Source: an uncultured Chryseolinea sp. (lineage in GTDB: Bacteria > Bacteroidota > Bacteroidia > Cytophagales > Cyclobacteriaceae). From it: 11,026 bases of DNA. The notes under the pieces were generated by a model that saw only the letters and a program-made list of their open reading frames with translations, was not told where the DNA came from and did not search any database. The stretch is from the NCBI GenBank assembly GCA_946478915.1, contig CAMLER010000104.1, positions 1-11,026 of the forward strand, written 5' to 3'. Made by a program: the position numbers and the translations under genes. The stretch's first letter is position 1, and each line of letters opens with the position of its first letter. This document shows positions 1 to 8,570 of the stretch, piece by piece.

Positions 1-3000
1 AAACCTTTTCGGTGTAAAAGCTAAGATGCAATTTGGAAAACTTGATGTCACTACCATCGCTACCACCCAACGCGGAAAGACAGCCTCCATCAATCTTGGT
101 GGTGCGGGAGGTCAGGGAAGCGGACAAGGGCGACCATTTGAAATCATTGCATCAAATTATGATGAGAATCGTCACTTCTTTTTGGGACATTTCTTTCGCG
201 ATAATTATACAAAGTGGATCGGAAATCCTCCTCAAATTACTTCGGGTGTAAACATCACCCGCGTGGAAGTTTACATTCTTAACAGGAACAACGATACACA
301 AACTTTGCGCAGTGTTGTCGGTTTGATGGACCTCGGCGAAGGTGAGCGGGTTTATAAGGAGAATGTAGTCGGACCGTTGCGTCCGGGATATCCAAACGCA
401 AATGAAGCTAATAATCTGTTTTCTATAGTTTCGGGGTTTCCCCGAACGGGTGACATCGATACCCAGCTCGAAGGTTCAGGATTAAAGAATGGTGTTGATT
501 ATGAAAAGATCACCAGCGCAAGAAAGCTGGCACCAACAGAATATACTTTCCATCCGCAACTGGGTTACATTACGCTGACACGTAAACTTCAGAATGATGA
601 AGCTCTGGCTGTTGCGTATGAATATTCTTACAATGGTAATCCATATAAAGTTGGTGAAACATCCGACGATTACGCGTCATTTGGTGACGATGCGGTAATC
701 TTTCTGAAACTACTTCGCCCCCGCAAGGTCGCTATCCGCGACGAAAACAAACGCATCATCCCTACATGGGATCTGATGATGAAAAACATTTACAACCTGA
801 ATGTAAATCAACTTTCACAGGAGGGATTCCAGTTGCGAATTATATACCGCGACGATAGAACAGGTATTGACAATCCGCAGTTACAGGAAGGAGCAAACGT
901 GAGAACGCGACAGTTGATTGAAATACTGGGATTGGATAAGCTTAATCCCGTTAATGATCTTCAGCGGGATGGAAACTTTGATTTTATCGAAGGGATCACC
1001 ATCAACACGACAACGGGTCTAATTATTTTCCCTCAACTAAAACCTTTTAGCGAAGGCTTACGACAAGCGTTCAGGGGAGAATCAAACGAAACCTTTTTGA
1101 TCCAAAAATATTCGTACGATACGTTATATAATACCACGAAAGCAGATGCAGAATTGTTCGCTACAAAAAACAAGTTCTACATCAAAGGTCTTTACAACGC
1201 TGGTTCATCAAAAGAAATCTTAATACCCGGGTTTGGTGTCGCGCAGGGTTCGGTAAAAGTTTACGCGGGAGGATTACCCCTGGTGGAAGGTACAGACTTC
1301 GTTGTAGATTACACTTTCAGCAAAGTCACTATTCTGAGTGAACAGATTCTTAGTTCTGGCAAACAGATCGAAGTTAAGTATGAGCAATCCGACCCGTTTG
1401 CATTTCAAACGCGCAGCTTGCTGGGTACACGCTTCGATTACCACTTGAATGAAGATGTTAACCTGGGGGGTACTGTATTGTACTATAACGAGCGTCCCCT
1501 TGTTAGCCGCAATCAGATTGGAACTGAGCCTGCCCGAAATCTGCAATATGGTCTGGACTTTAACATCAATAAGCGCAGCCGCATGTTGACAAAAATTGTG
1601 GATGCTATCCCCTTCCTCGAAACGAAAGAACCATCCACTATAAATTTTACCGGAGAATTTGCACAGCTTCTTCCAGGGACTTCCAACATTGTTGATGGAG
1701 AGGGGACGGCCTACATCGATGATTTCGAAAACTCAGCAACGCCATATTCATTGATGAGTCCGGCCGGATGGAAGCTCGCCAGCACACCGGAAACGGATGA
1801 CAAACGCTTTGATCCAAGTACAACAGAAAATGATATACGAGCAGGATATAAACGGGCAAAGATGGCGTGGTACCAGGTCGATAACCAACTATACCGGGAT
1901 GTCGGCAGATTCAAACCTGATAATATCAACGCCGAGGATTTGAAGAAACATTATTCGCGTGCTGTTGGACCGCAGGAAATTTTTCCATTCAGAAATAATC
2001 AACAGGGAATTTTTTACGAGCAGATCTTTGATGTTGCTTATTACCCAAGAGAGCGCGGTCCGTATAACTACAATCCTGAACTAGATAACAATGGTTTCCT
2101 CACTAATCCTGAAACAAACTGGGCTGGGATTACAAACGCGATTGAGACCGAAGTTGATTTCGATAAAGCCAACATTGAGTACATCGAATTCTGGTTGCTT
2201 GATCCGTTTATCAACTCACAATACGGAACAGTGGATGATGGTATAAATCCGCCGCGTTCTAATACTACAGGAGGAAAATTGATTTTTCAACTTGGAAGTG
2301 TTTCTGAAGATATCATCCGTGATGGTAGACACGCATTTGAGAACGGATTGCCCCCCGATGGCAATCTTGAAGGAGGAGCGATTAAAAATGAATGGGGATA
2401 TGTTTCATCTCAAAGTTACCTGATAGGTGCGTTCGACAATTCTGCTTCAGCTCGAACAAATCAGGATGTCGGTCTCGATGGTATCGGCAACGACCGCGAA
2501 CGAACCTTCTTTGCTGAAACTCCTGAAAGTTTCTTAAATACCGTGAACCCCCTGGCACGTCCGGTTGTCGAGCAGGATCCATCGGCAGATAATTTCACCC
2601 ACTGGCTTAACGGCTTGTACGATGAAGCTGACGCAAAAATACTGGAACGTTACAAAAACATGAATGGTCAGGATGGAAATTCTCCCATCATCACCGGTGA
2701 CGACGCCGTTGCGCAATCCGGAAGCACCTTGCCCGACAATGAAGATCTAAATGCCGATAATACATTGACAGAGCTTGAAGAATACTACGAATACGACATG
2801 GATCTCAAACCAGGAATGGTAATTGGTGACGAGTATATTGTTGACAGAATCGAGACTGATGACAAAGGTATTCTTCCCGAAAAAGTAAACTGGTATCTTT
2901 TCAGAATACCCGTAAGGGAGTTTGAAAATAAATACGGCCCGATCGATGGTTTTAAGTCCGTGAAATACGTACGGATGGTAATGACCGGATTTCGCGAGCC

Positions 3001-6000
3001 GGTTGTATTGCGCTTTGCCAATTTCAGAATGGTAGGCAGCCGGTGGAGAAGGTATACAGACAACTTAAGAGAAGGTGCGCTGATCAAAGATCCTGAACCT
3101 GGATCAGACAACTTCACCGTTAATGTGGTGAGCCTTGAAGAAAACGCAGCTGGTGACGAATTGAAGTCACCCTATGTGATCCCACCCGGCGTATTGCGCG
3201 ACCGTGATAACAGCTCTTCCGTATCCCGTCTGCTGAACGAACAATCCATCCAGGTATGCGTCGACGATCTCGAAGATGGCGACGCACGGGCTATATATAA
3301 AAATATCTCGGTCGACCTCTTCAATTATGGCCGGGTAAAAATGTTCCTGCACGCCAATAGCGATTCCGATGACGATGATATGACGGCATTTTTACGGATG
3401 GGTACCGACTTCGATGAGAACTATTACGAAATTGAAATACCGCTAAAGATCACAAAGCCGGCTAACACAACCGACGTTCTGGCTATCTGGCCCGAAGAAA
3501 ATGAAATTGACCTTGCGCTTTCCGAACTGTATGCCTTGAAGGCTGCGCGAGACCGCGAGGGATTTCCGCTGACCGAAATGTATCCCCGCGAAGGACCAAA
3601 GCAAGTGGGGCGCCATCGCATCCGAATTTTTGGCCGGCCCGACCTCAGCAGCGTTCAGGTATTGATGATCGGTGTGAGGAATCCCAGGACATCGGACAAG
3701 CAAATGCACTCAGTATGTTTTTGGGCGAACGAATTACGGGTAACTGATTTTGATCGCACCGCTGGCTGGGCAGTTAGTTCAACGTTAAGCGCAAAGCTTG
3801 CTGACTTTGCTGTCATTACAGGGGCATTCCGACACACCACGTTTGGATTTGGTTCAGTGAGCTCCAAAATTTTCGAACGAACCCGCGACGAAACGACAGC
3901 TTACGATGTTTCCGCGAGCGTTCAGGTTGACAAACTGTTACCAGGTAACACGGGAATAAAAATTCCGATGTTTGTCAGCTATGAAAATACGGTTGTCAAT
4001 CCGAAGTTCGATCCCGCCAATCCAGATCTTCGGATCGATGCGGCGCTTTCGTCCTTCAACTCGGAAGATGAGCGACAGAGTTATTTGAAACTTATCCAGG
4101 ATCGCACCACGCGTAGAAGTTTCAACCTCACCAATGTGAGAAAGGTGAAAGTGAACCCTGAAGCTAAATCGCATATCTGGGATGTGGAAAATCTTTCATT
4201 CAGTTACTCCTACAGCGAGGCTGTGCGCAGAAACTTTACCATTCAGGAACAACTGCTCCGGCAGTATAGGGGATCCGTTGCTTATGCGTATGCCCCAAAA
4301 GCCACAGGTATCGAACCGTTTAAGGATTCAAAATTATTTGATTCACCGTGGCTCAAGCTGATCAAAGACTTCAACATTAGTTTCCTGCCAAGCAATCTGG
4401 GTGTCAGGTTTGACCTGGACAGGTCGTTCGGAAAGAATATTTACCGTAACGACAATTTCATATCCGATCCAAACTACCTTAAGTATTTCACTTTTAATCG
4501 TCAGTACAACCTGCGGTGGAACATATCGAAGAATCTTTCTTTCGACTACACTTCCCGTGCATATTCTGTAATCGACGAACCCGAAGGAGAAGGGGATTCA
4601 GTGCGATCGGAAATCATCAAAAACCTGAAGAAATTCGGACGGATGAAAAATTTCAATCAAAGCTTAACGCTGAATTATACGTTACCGCTGGACAAAATAC
4701 CCGCTACGGATTGGCTAGGCGCAGATTATAGGTATGCCGTGCGTTACGAGTGGAGGGCTGGTCCCCTTGATCAACCAGACGAGGGCGATATAATCAATGG
4801 GTTGCCGGATGAGCTGGACTTCAGAAATATTATCGAGAACAGCCGGGAACGAAATATCTCCGGAAGGATAGACATGGTTAAGCTTTACAATAAAGTAAAG
4901 TTCTTAAAGGAATTGAATACACCGGCCAGACCACAGTCCACCAGGCCCAACACCAACCCGCGCGTTCAACAAGCACCTGATACAACAAAAGCAAAAGTCC
5001 CGGGAGTGGCGAAAGGTCTTTTACGACTGCTGATGTCGCTTCGCGGGATTAACGGTACGTATCAATTAACCGAGGGAACCACCCTCCCGGGATTTAATCC
5101 GACACCCAAATTCCTGGGAATGGATCAGGATTGGAACTCACCCGGATGGGATTTTATTCTGGGAAGTCAGGATCCGAACATTCGGTACAAAGCAGCACAA
5201 AATTCATGGCTCACCACCAACAAAAGTTTGACAACGCCATTCGTTCAAAGAATGGATCAGAATATCAACTTGAGGGCGAACATTGAGCCATCAACCGATT
5301 TCAAGATAATTGTTGATTTTCGGAAGGAGACATCAAATTCCTATCACGAAATCTATCGTTTTACAGATGAGATAGATCCATTGACTGGGGAACCAGTTAC
5401 CAACCGCGATCCGATCACAGGTTTTGCATCGCTTAGTCCTAACCGGTCAGGTCGTTATAGAATTTCATTTAACACTATCAAGACTTCTTTTAATTCTTCA
5501 AATACAGATACAGAATCTGAGGTTTTCAAAACTTTTGAAGAAAATCTGGAGATTATCAGAACCCGCCTGGAGATCCGGAATTCTGGAACGGAATACGATT
5601 TGGGTTCACAGGACGTAGCAATCCCTGCGTTCATTGCGGCTTACTCCGGAAAGAATGCAGCGACCATGTCGTTGACGCCTTTCCCTAAAACTCCGTTGCC
5701 CAACTGGCGTATAGACTATACGGGATTATCGAAAATTAATTTCCTGAAGAACATATTTCAGTCGGTCTCGGTAACGCATGCATATCAATCGTTCTATGAG
5801 GTTACTAACTTTTCGAACTCGCTTGAATTTTCGGACAGGAATGTTTTGGAAATTAATAAGCCGATCAATGACTACAACGATTCTTATTTTGGGGTTCCAG
5901 GAACGAATACAGCGTTGCCGGTTTACGTTATCAGTCAGGTCTTGCTGACCGAGCAATTTGCTCCCCTGGTTGGAATTAACGTGCGAACAAAGAGCAGGCT

Positions 6001-6418
6001 GACTGCAAATTTCCAATACAAGACCAAAAGGGATCTTTCTTTAAATATTTCCAATGCTCAGATCACCGAAATGAACACAAAGGATGTATCCCTTGAACTT
6101 GGTTTCACAAAGAATAACATGAAACTTCCGTTTAAATCTGAGGGCCGGTTGATCGTATTAAAAAATGATGTGACATTCAGGATGAATGTTACCGTATCCG
6201 ATACACGCACAATACAACGCAAAATTGGAGAACTGAACACGGTTACGAATGGAAATATCAACTTCCAGTTAAGGCCAAATATCAACTATGTGGTGAATCA
6301 AAAATTGAATGTTCAACTATACTTTGAACGCACCATTAATGAGCCACAGGTATCAAACTCATATCGCCGGGCCACCACACGATTTGGTGCCCAGGTGAGA
6401 TTCAGCCTGGCGCAATAG
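1..6418 (+). CDS. sprA: SprA, outer-membrane translocon of the type IX secretion system (5' end cut off by the window)
   Basis: SprA forms the very large outer-membrane beta-barrel through which type IX cargo, including gliding adhesins and secreted enzymes, leaves the cell. The reading frame is open from the first full codon (position 2) to the TAG at 6416-6418, giving 2138 visible residues. The first ATG, at 26, is internal because coding sequence continues leftward from it. Family members run to roughly 2300-2400 residues, so a few hundred N-terminal residues including the signal peptide should lie outside. Family signatures seen are TQRGKTASINL and the NYDENRHFFLGHFFRDNY block near the left edge, GTAYIDDFENS around 1700-1735, the WANELRVTDFDR block around 3724-3755, and a C-terminal half of alternating aromatic/polar barrel strands ending in FGAQVRFSLAQ. 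Acidic stretches (for example 3359-3379) and a Pro/Thr-rich stretch (about 4916-5006) look like loops. No frameshift or internal stop was seen. Identification rests on recalled family sequence and length and is secure. Confidence 0.96.
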   Translation, partial: NLFGVKAKMQFGKLDVTTIATTQRGKTASINLGGAGGQGSGQGRPFEIIASNYDENRHFFLGHFFRDNYTKWIGNPPQITSGVNITRVEVYILNRNNDTQTLRSVVGLMDLGEGERVYKENVVGPLRPGYPNANEANNLFSIVSGFPRTGDIDTQLEGSGLKNGVDYEKITSARKLAPTEYTFHPQLGYITLTRKLQNDEALAVAYEYSYNGNPYKVGETSDDYASFGDDAVIFLKLLRPRKVAIRDENKRIIPTWDLMMKNIYNLNVNQLSQEGFQLRIIYRDDRTGIDNPQLQEGANVRTRQLIEILGLDKLNPVNDLQRDGNFDFIEGITINTTTGLIIFPQLKPFSEGLRQAFRGESNETFLIQKYSYDTLYNTTKADAELFATKNKFYIKGLYNAGSSKEILIPGFGVAQGSVKVYAGGLPLVEGTDFVVDYTFSKVTILSEQILSSGKQIEVKYEQSDPFAFQTRSLLGTRFDYHLNEDVNLGGTVLYYNERPLVSRNQIGTEPARNLQYGLDFNINKRSRMLTKIVDAIPFLETKEPSTINFTGEFAQLLPGTSNIVDGEGTAYIDDFENSATPYSLMSPAGWKLASTPETDDKRFDPSTTENDIRAGYKRAKMAWYQVDNQLYRDVGRFKPDNINAEDLKKHYSRAVGPQEIFPFRNNQQGIFYEQIFDVAYYPRERGPYNYNPELDNNGFLTNPETNWAGITNAIETEVDFDKANIEYIEFWLLDPFINSQYGTVDDGINPPRSNTTGGKLIFQLGSVSEDIIRDGRHAFENGLPPDGNLEGGAIKNEWGYVSSQSYLIGAFDNSASARTNQDVGLDGIGNDRERTFFAETPESFLNTVNPLARPVVEQDPSADNFTHWLNGLYDEADAKILERYKNMNGQDGNSPIITGDDAVAQSGSTLPDNEDLNADNTLTELEEYYEYDMDLKPGMVIGDEYIVDRIETDDKGILPEKVNWYLFRIPVREFENKYGPIDGFKSVKYVRMVMTGFREPVVLRFANFRMVGSRWRRYTDNLREGALIKDPEPGSDNFTVNVVSLEENAAGDELKSPYVIPPGVLRDRDNSSSVSRLLNEQSIQVCVDDLEDGDARAIYKNISVDLFNYGRVKMFLHANSDSDDDDMTAFLRMGTDFDENYYEIEIPLKITKPANTTDVLAIWPEENEIDLALSELYALKAARDREGFPLTEMYPREGPKQVGRHRIRIFGRPDLSSVQVLMIGVRNPRTSDKQMHSVCFWANELRVTDFDRTAGWAVSSTLSAKLADFAVITGAFRHTTFGFGSVSSKIFERTRDETTAYDVSASVQVDKLLPGNTGIKIPMFVSYENTVVNPKFDPANPDLRIDAALSSFNSEDERQSYLKLIQDRTTRRSFNLTNVRKVKVNPEAKSHIWDVENLSFSYSYSEAVRRNFTIQEQLLRQYRGSVAYAYAPKATGIEPFKDSKLFDSPWLKLIKDFNISFLPSNLGVRFDLDRSFGKNIYRNDNFISDPNYLKYFTFNRQYNLRWNISKNLSFDYTSRAYSVIDEPEGEGDSVRSEIIKNLKKFGRMKNFNQSLTLNYTLPLDKIPATDWLGADYRYAVRYEWRAGPLDQPDEGDIINGLPDELDFRNIIENSRERNISGRIDMVKLYNKVKFLKELNTPARPQSTRPNTNPRVQQAPDTTKAKVPGVAKGLLRLLMSLRGINGTYQLTEGTTLPGFNPTPKFLGMDQDWNSPGWDFILGSQDPNIRYKAAQNSWLTTNKSLTTPFVQRMDQNINLRANIEPSTDFKIIVDFRKETSNSYHEIYRFTDEIDPLTGEPVTNRDPITGFASLSPNRSGRYRISFNTIKTSFNSSNTDTESEVFKTFEENLEIIRTRLEIRNSGTEYDLGSQDVAIPAFIAAYSGKNAATMSLTPFPKTPLPNWRIDYTGLSKINFLKNIFQSVSVTHAYQSFYEVTNFSNSLEFSDRNVLEINKPINDYNDSYFGVPGTNTALPVYVISQVLLTEQFAPLVGINVRTKSRLTANFQYKTKRDLSLNISNAQITEMNTKDVSLELGFTKNNMKLPFKSEGRLIVLKNDVTFRMNVTVSDTRTIQRKIGELNTVTNGNINFQLRPNINYVVNQKLNVQLYFERTINEPQVSNSYRRATTRFGAQVRFSLAQ

Positions 6419-6437
6419 ATCTTTACTCCAACATCCC

Positions 6438-6464
6438 GAACCTGCCCGACCAACCGCAGGGTTC
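6438..6464 (+). terminator. Possible weak hairpin after sprA
   Basis: Twenty bases after the sprA stop, GAACCTGC can pair with GCAGGGTTC across a ten-base loop, giving eight pairs with one bulged G. No T-run follows, so it is not a standard intrinsic terminator. It could shape the end of the sprA message or have no role. The gap 6419-6586 otherwise holds no gene and becomes AT-rich towards gcvH. A partial match to the Bacteroidota -7 box (TATTTTTA at 6534-6541) lacks a clear -33 TTG. Confidence 0.2.
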
Positions 6465-6546
6465 CACAAATAAACACATTCACATCTTGCCAGTTCGATA
6501 CATGGTTCATTTCCCAATCTTCTGATTTTAATTTATTTTTAGGGCA

Positions 6547-6579
6547 ACTTCAACACGCCGAACATCAACACTTCAACAC
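6547..6579. repeat. Short direct repeat in the gcvH leader
   Basis: The ten bases ACTTCAACAC occur at 6547-6556 and again at 6570-6579, 23 bases apart, inside a G-poor, CAA/CAC-rich leader just before the gcvH ATG. The stretch has no Shine-Dalgarno sequence. An unstructured A-rich leader is common before Bacteroidota genes, so the repeat may be low-complexity sequence and not a binding site. Confidence 0.35.
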
Positions 6580-6586
6580 ATAACAC

Positions 6587-6961
6587 ATGAACATTCCCGA
6601 ATCCCTTAAATACACAAAAGACCATGAATGGATAAAAATTGATGGCAAAACTGCCCTTGTAGGCATAACCGATTTTGCTCAGGGTGAATTGGGTGATATT
6701 GTATACCTGGACATTAACACGGCGGGGGAAGAGATTAATAAGCATGATGTGTTTGGCACAGTCGAAGCGGTGAAGACTGTTTCCGACCTGTTTATGCCAG
6801 TCGGGGGCAAAGTATTGGAAGTGAACCCTTTATTAGAAAGTAACCCCGAAAAAGTCAACGCAGACCCTTATGGCGATGGCTGGCTGATAAAAATAGAATT
6901 AACCGGTGACGCAGAAGGACTGTTGTCTGCCGCAGAATATAAAGAACTAATTGGAAAATAA
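6587..6961 (+). CDS. gcvH: Glycine cleavage system H protein (lipoyl carrier)
   Basis: The H protein is the cytoplasmic shuttle of the glycine cleavage system. Its lipoyl arm carries the aminomethyl group from the P protein (glycine decarboxylase) to the T protein and is re-oxidised by the L protein. At 124 residues it is the normal family length (E. coli about 129). It opens with the typical Y-T-x-x-H-E-W segment (residues 9-15), then G-I-T-D-F-A-Q (26-32) and the lipoylation motif V-E-A-V-K-T-V-S-D with Lys63 as the modified lysine. The downstream N-P-E-K-V-N and the region around W104 are also typical. The ATG at 6587 is the only sensible start and has no Shine-Dalgarno sequence. It sits 168 bases after sprA and is followed by lipA, whose product completes its lipoyl group. 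In Bacteroidota this gene is often found directly after sprA (recalled from the literature, not checked here). Confidence 0.97.
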   Translation: MNIPESLKYTKDHEWIKIDGKTALVGITDFAQGELGDIVYLDINTAGEEINKHDVFGTVEAVKTVSDLFMPVGGKVLEVNPLLESNPEKVNADPYGDGWLIKIELTGDAEGLLSAAEYKELIGK

Positions 6962-7018
6962 CCGGGTTGTAGAATATGACTTCCGGTCCAAAGATTAGTT
7001 AGACTATTATTGGTTCGA

Positions 7019-7906
7019 ATGATTGAATTACCCACTATTTCCCCGGATTCTCAGCGTCGAAAGAAACCAGACTGGCTTAGAGTAAAGTTGCCTGTCGGGC
7101 CTGACTACGCTCGAGTCAGGCGGCTCGTCGACAACTACAAACTGCACACCATTTGCGAAAGTGGCAATTGTCCGAATATGGGTGAATGCTGGGGCGCAGG
7201 CACAGCAACGTTTATGATTCTTGGTAACGTTTGCACGCGAAGTTGTACTTTCTGCGCGGTCGCAACGGGACGGCCAACAGAGTATGACCTGGATGAACCC
7301 AAACGCGTAGCAGAGGCAATAAAGTTAATGAATGTCAAACATGCAGTGATCACGAGTGTCAATCGTGACGAGCTCAAAGACAGGGGTGCTGAGGTTTGGT
7401 ATAATACCGTTATCGAAACAAAGAAAATAAGTCCTGGGACGACGATAGAAACCCTGATCCCGGACACCAAAGGGAATTGGGATGCGCTTTATAGAATGAT
7501 CGATGGGGGGCAGGAAGTTGTGAGCCACAATATGGAAACCGTTGGCCGGCTATATCGGATGGTCAGGCCACAGGCCCGATATGAACGCAGTCTGGAACAG
7601 ATCAAGCGAACAAAGGAAGCTGGTAAACGAACCAAATCGGGCATTATGCTTGGACTGGGAGAAACTAAAGAGGAATTATATAAGGCAATGGATGATCTCG
7701 TTGCCAACGGACTGCATATACTAACCTTAGGACAATATTTGCAACCAACGAAGCTTCATCTGGAAGTGGCTGAATTCATTCACCCGGATACCTTCGCAAT
7801 GTACCGGGAGGAAGGTTTAAAACGTGGTCTCAGGTACGTTGAGGCAGGGCCGCTTGTTCGCTCGTCATATCACGCCGAGCGACACGTAAATGTGCCAATC
7901 GATTAG
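7019..7906 (+). CDS. lipA: Lipoyl synthase (radical SAM)
   Basis: LipA inserts two sulfur atoms into octanoyl groups attached to lipoyl domains, including the H protein and 2-oxoacid dehydrogenase E2 subunits, using two 4Fe-4S clusters. Counting from the ATG at 7019 (295 residues), the auxiliary cluster motif CX4CX5C is at Cys46, Cys51 and Cys57. The radical SAM motif CX3CX2C is at Cys72, Cys76 and Cys79, and the C-terminal RSSY whose serine ligates the auxiliary cluster is at 281-284. All key residues are present and the length fits the family. A TTG at 7010 would add three residues. I prefer 7019 because M-I-E-L-P is the usual beginning in related bacteria as I recall them. Neither start has a Shine-Dalgarno sequence. 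It lies 57 bases after gcvH on the same strand and may be co-transcribed. No lipB or lplA is in the window. Confidence 0.97.
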   Translation: MIELPTISPDSQRRKKPDWLRVKLPVGPDYARVRRLVDNYKLHTICESGNCPNMGECWGAGTATFMILGNVCTRSCTFCAVATGRPTEYDLDEPKRVAEAIKLMNVKHAVITSVNRDELKDRGAEVWYNTVIETKKISPGTTIETLIPDTKGNWDALYRMIDGGQEVVSHNMETVGRLYRMVRPQARYERSLEQIKRTKEAGKRTKSGIMLGLGETKEELYKAMDDLVANGLHILTLGQYLQPTKLHLEVAEFIHPDTFAMYREEGLKRGLRYVEAGPLVRSSYHAERHVNVPID

Positions 7907-7916
7907 CGAAAATGCA

Positions 7917-8001
7917 TTAACCACAGAGACACCGAGGAACGGAGAAATGCAGAGCAAGAACATCCTCAGTGCACCTTTGTGCCTCCATGACATTGTGGTA
8001 G
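7917..8001. repeat. Degenerate inverted repeat of the ACCACAGAGACAC type
   Basis: Arm 7920-7944 (beginning ACCACAGAGACAC) and the reverse complement of 7975-7999 (beginning ACCACAATGTCA) align without gaps at 17 of 25 positions, separated by 30 bases. Both arms resemble a dispersed intergenic sequence that I recall from many environmental bacterial genomes, with a consensus close to accacagagacacagagg and its inverted partner at the other end. Only one copy is visible here, so dispersal cannot be shown from the window. It starts 11 bases after the lipA stop and could fold into an imperfect hairpin in the lipA message. Confidence 0.6.
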
Positions 8002-8040
8002 AATATTCTCTCCCTCTTCCAAAAAATTTGTTTTTCTTTT

Positions 8041-8048
8041 TACTTTTG
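8041..8048 (+). promoter_or_regulatory. Possible -7 promoter box before the 168-residue gene
   Basis: TACTTTTG matches the Bacteroidota -7 consensus TAnnTTTG at every fixed position and ends 15 bases before the GTG start of the next gene. A TTTG at 8027-8030 is only ten bases upstream, too close for the usual spacing of about 19-21, so the -33 element is not convincing. The surrounding 8021-8047 stretch is A/T tracts, where chance matches are likely. Confidence 0.25.
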
Positions 8049-8063
8049 TGAAACCCGCAAACA

Positions 8064-8570
8064 GTGATTAGAAAATTTTTTCCTCATGATAAGAATTATA
8101 TTCTTGAAGAGGCACAACTATCACTGGAAAAATCTCTTCTCTCCTATTTGCTTGATTATGTAAAGGTTGAACACCTTCTACGAAATAATCCGCTGGGCAT
8201 TATGGACAGAATGGCGCTGAAGATTGTAACACACCCCACCGACGATGTCGATCGGATGCGAGACTTTTATGTTTTGCTCGCTGGTGTTTTTAGATACCTC
8301 TACTATCAGGACAATCAACTTGTTTTTCCTTTCGACGGGCTTGACGATTTTTCGCGCTATCAGAAGCAATGGAGCGATTTCTTTAAACGGTGGGCCCGGC
8401 ATTTCTGCGAACAGGAATCGTTTCGGAAAGCTATTCTTGAACTCACGGTCTTTTATCCCGAGGACTACACGCCACAAATGTCCGGACTGAGACTAACCGT
8501 TTTTATTTCCAAAACTTTTGAGTTAAAGTTTGATCGTCACAAGCGGATTGTTAAGAACCACGTGGCCTAA
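8064..8570 (+). CDS. Hypothetical protein, 168 residues, function unknown
   Basis: I do not recognise this family. The frame is closed by a TGA at 8049-8051, so the GTG at 8064 is the first usual start. The next in-frame methionine is about residue 47, which would remove a well-formed N-terminal segment. The protein is soluble-looking, with no signal peptide and no convincing membrane segment. It is rich in Phe, Tyr, Trp and Leu and probably mainly helical. Distinctive stretches are an amphipathic Leu-rich N-terminal region (residues 15-45), F-R-Y-L-Y-Y-Q-D-N-Q-L around the middle, and F-F-K-R-W-A-R-H-F-C. One cysteine is seen and there is no metal-binding or nucleotide-binding motif. It is separated from lipA by a 157-base gap with a repeat, so it is probably transcribed separately. 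Its stop overlaps that of the opposite-strand desaturase-like gene. Codon use looks coding, but the function is open. Confidence 0.75.
   Translation: MIRKFFPHDKNYILEEAQLSLEKSLLSYLLDYVKVEHLLRNNPLGIMDRMALKIVTHPTDDVDRMRDFYVLLAGVFRYLYYQDNQLVFPFDGLDDFSRYQKQWSDFFKRWARHFCEQESFRKAILELTVFYPEDYTPQMSGLRLTVFISKTFELKFDRHKRIVKNHVA

Noticed and set aside
26..28. ATG at 26 as the true start of sprA
   Set aside because: The frame stays open to the window edge and the preceding codons read as SprA-like sequence; family length also requires a longer N-terminus.
2785..3117. 110-codon minus-strand open frame inside sprA
   Set aside because: It lies wholly within the conserved sprA coding sequence and its product resembles no known family.
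7135..7470. Minus-strand open frame inside lipA
   Set aside because: It is antisense to the conserved cysteine-motif region of lipA and has no recognisable features.
8021..8047. A/T tracts after lipA as an intrinsic terminator
   Set aside because: The T-rich stretch lies more than 20 bases beyond the inverted repeat, with no strong GC-rich stem directly before it.
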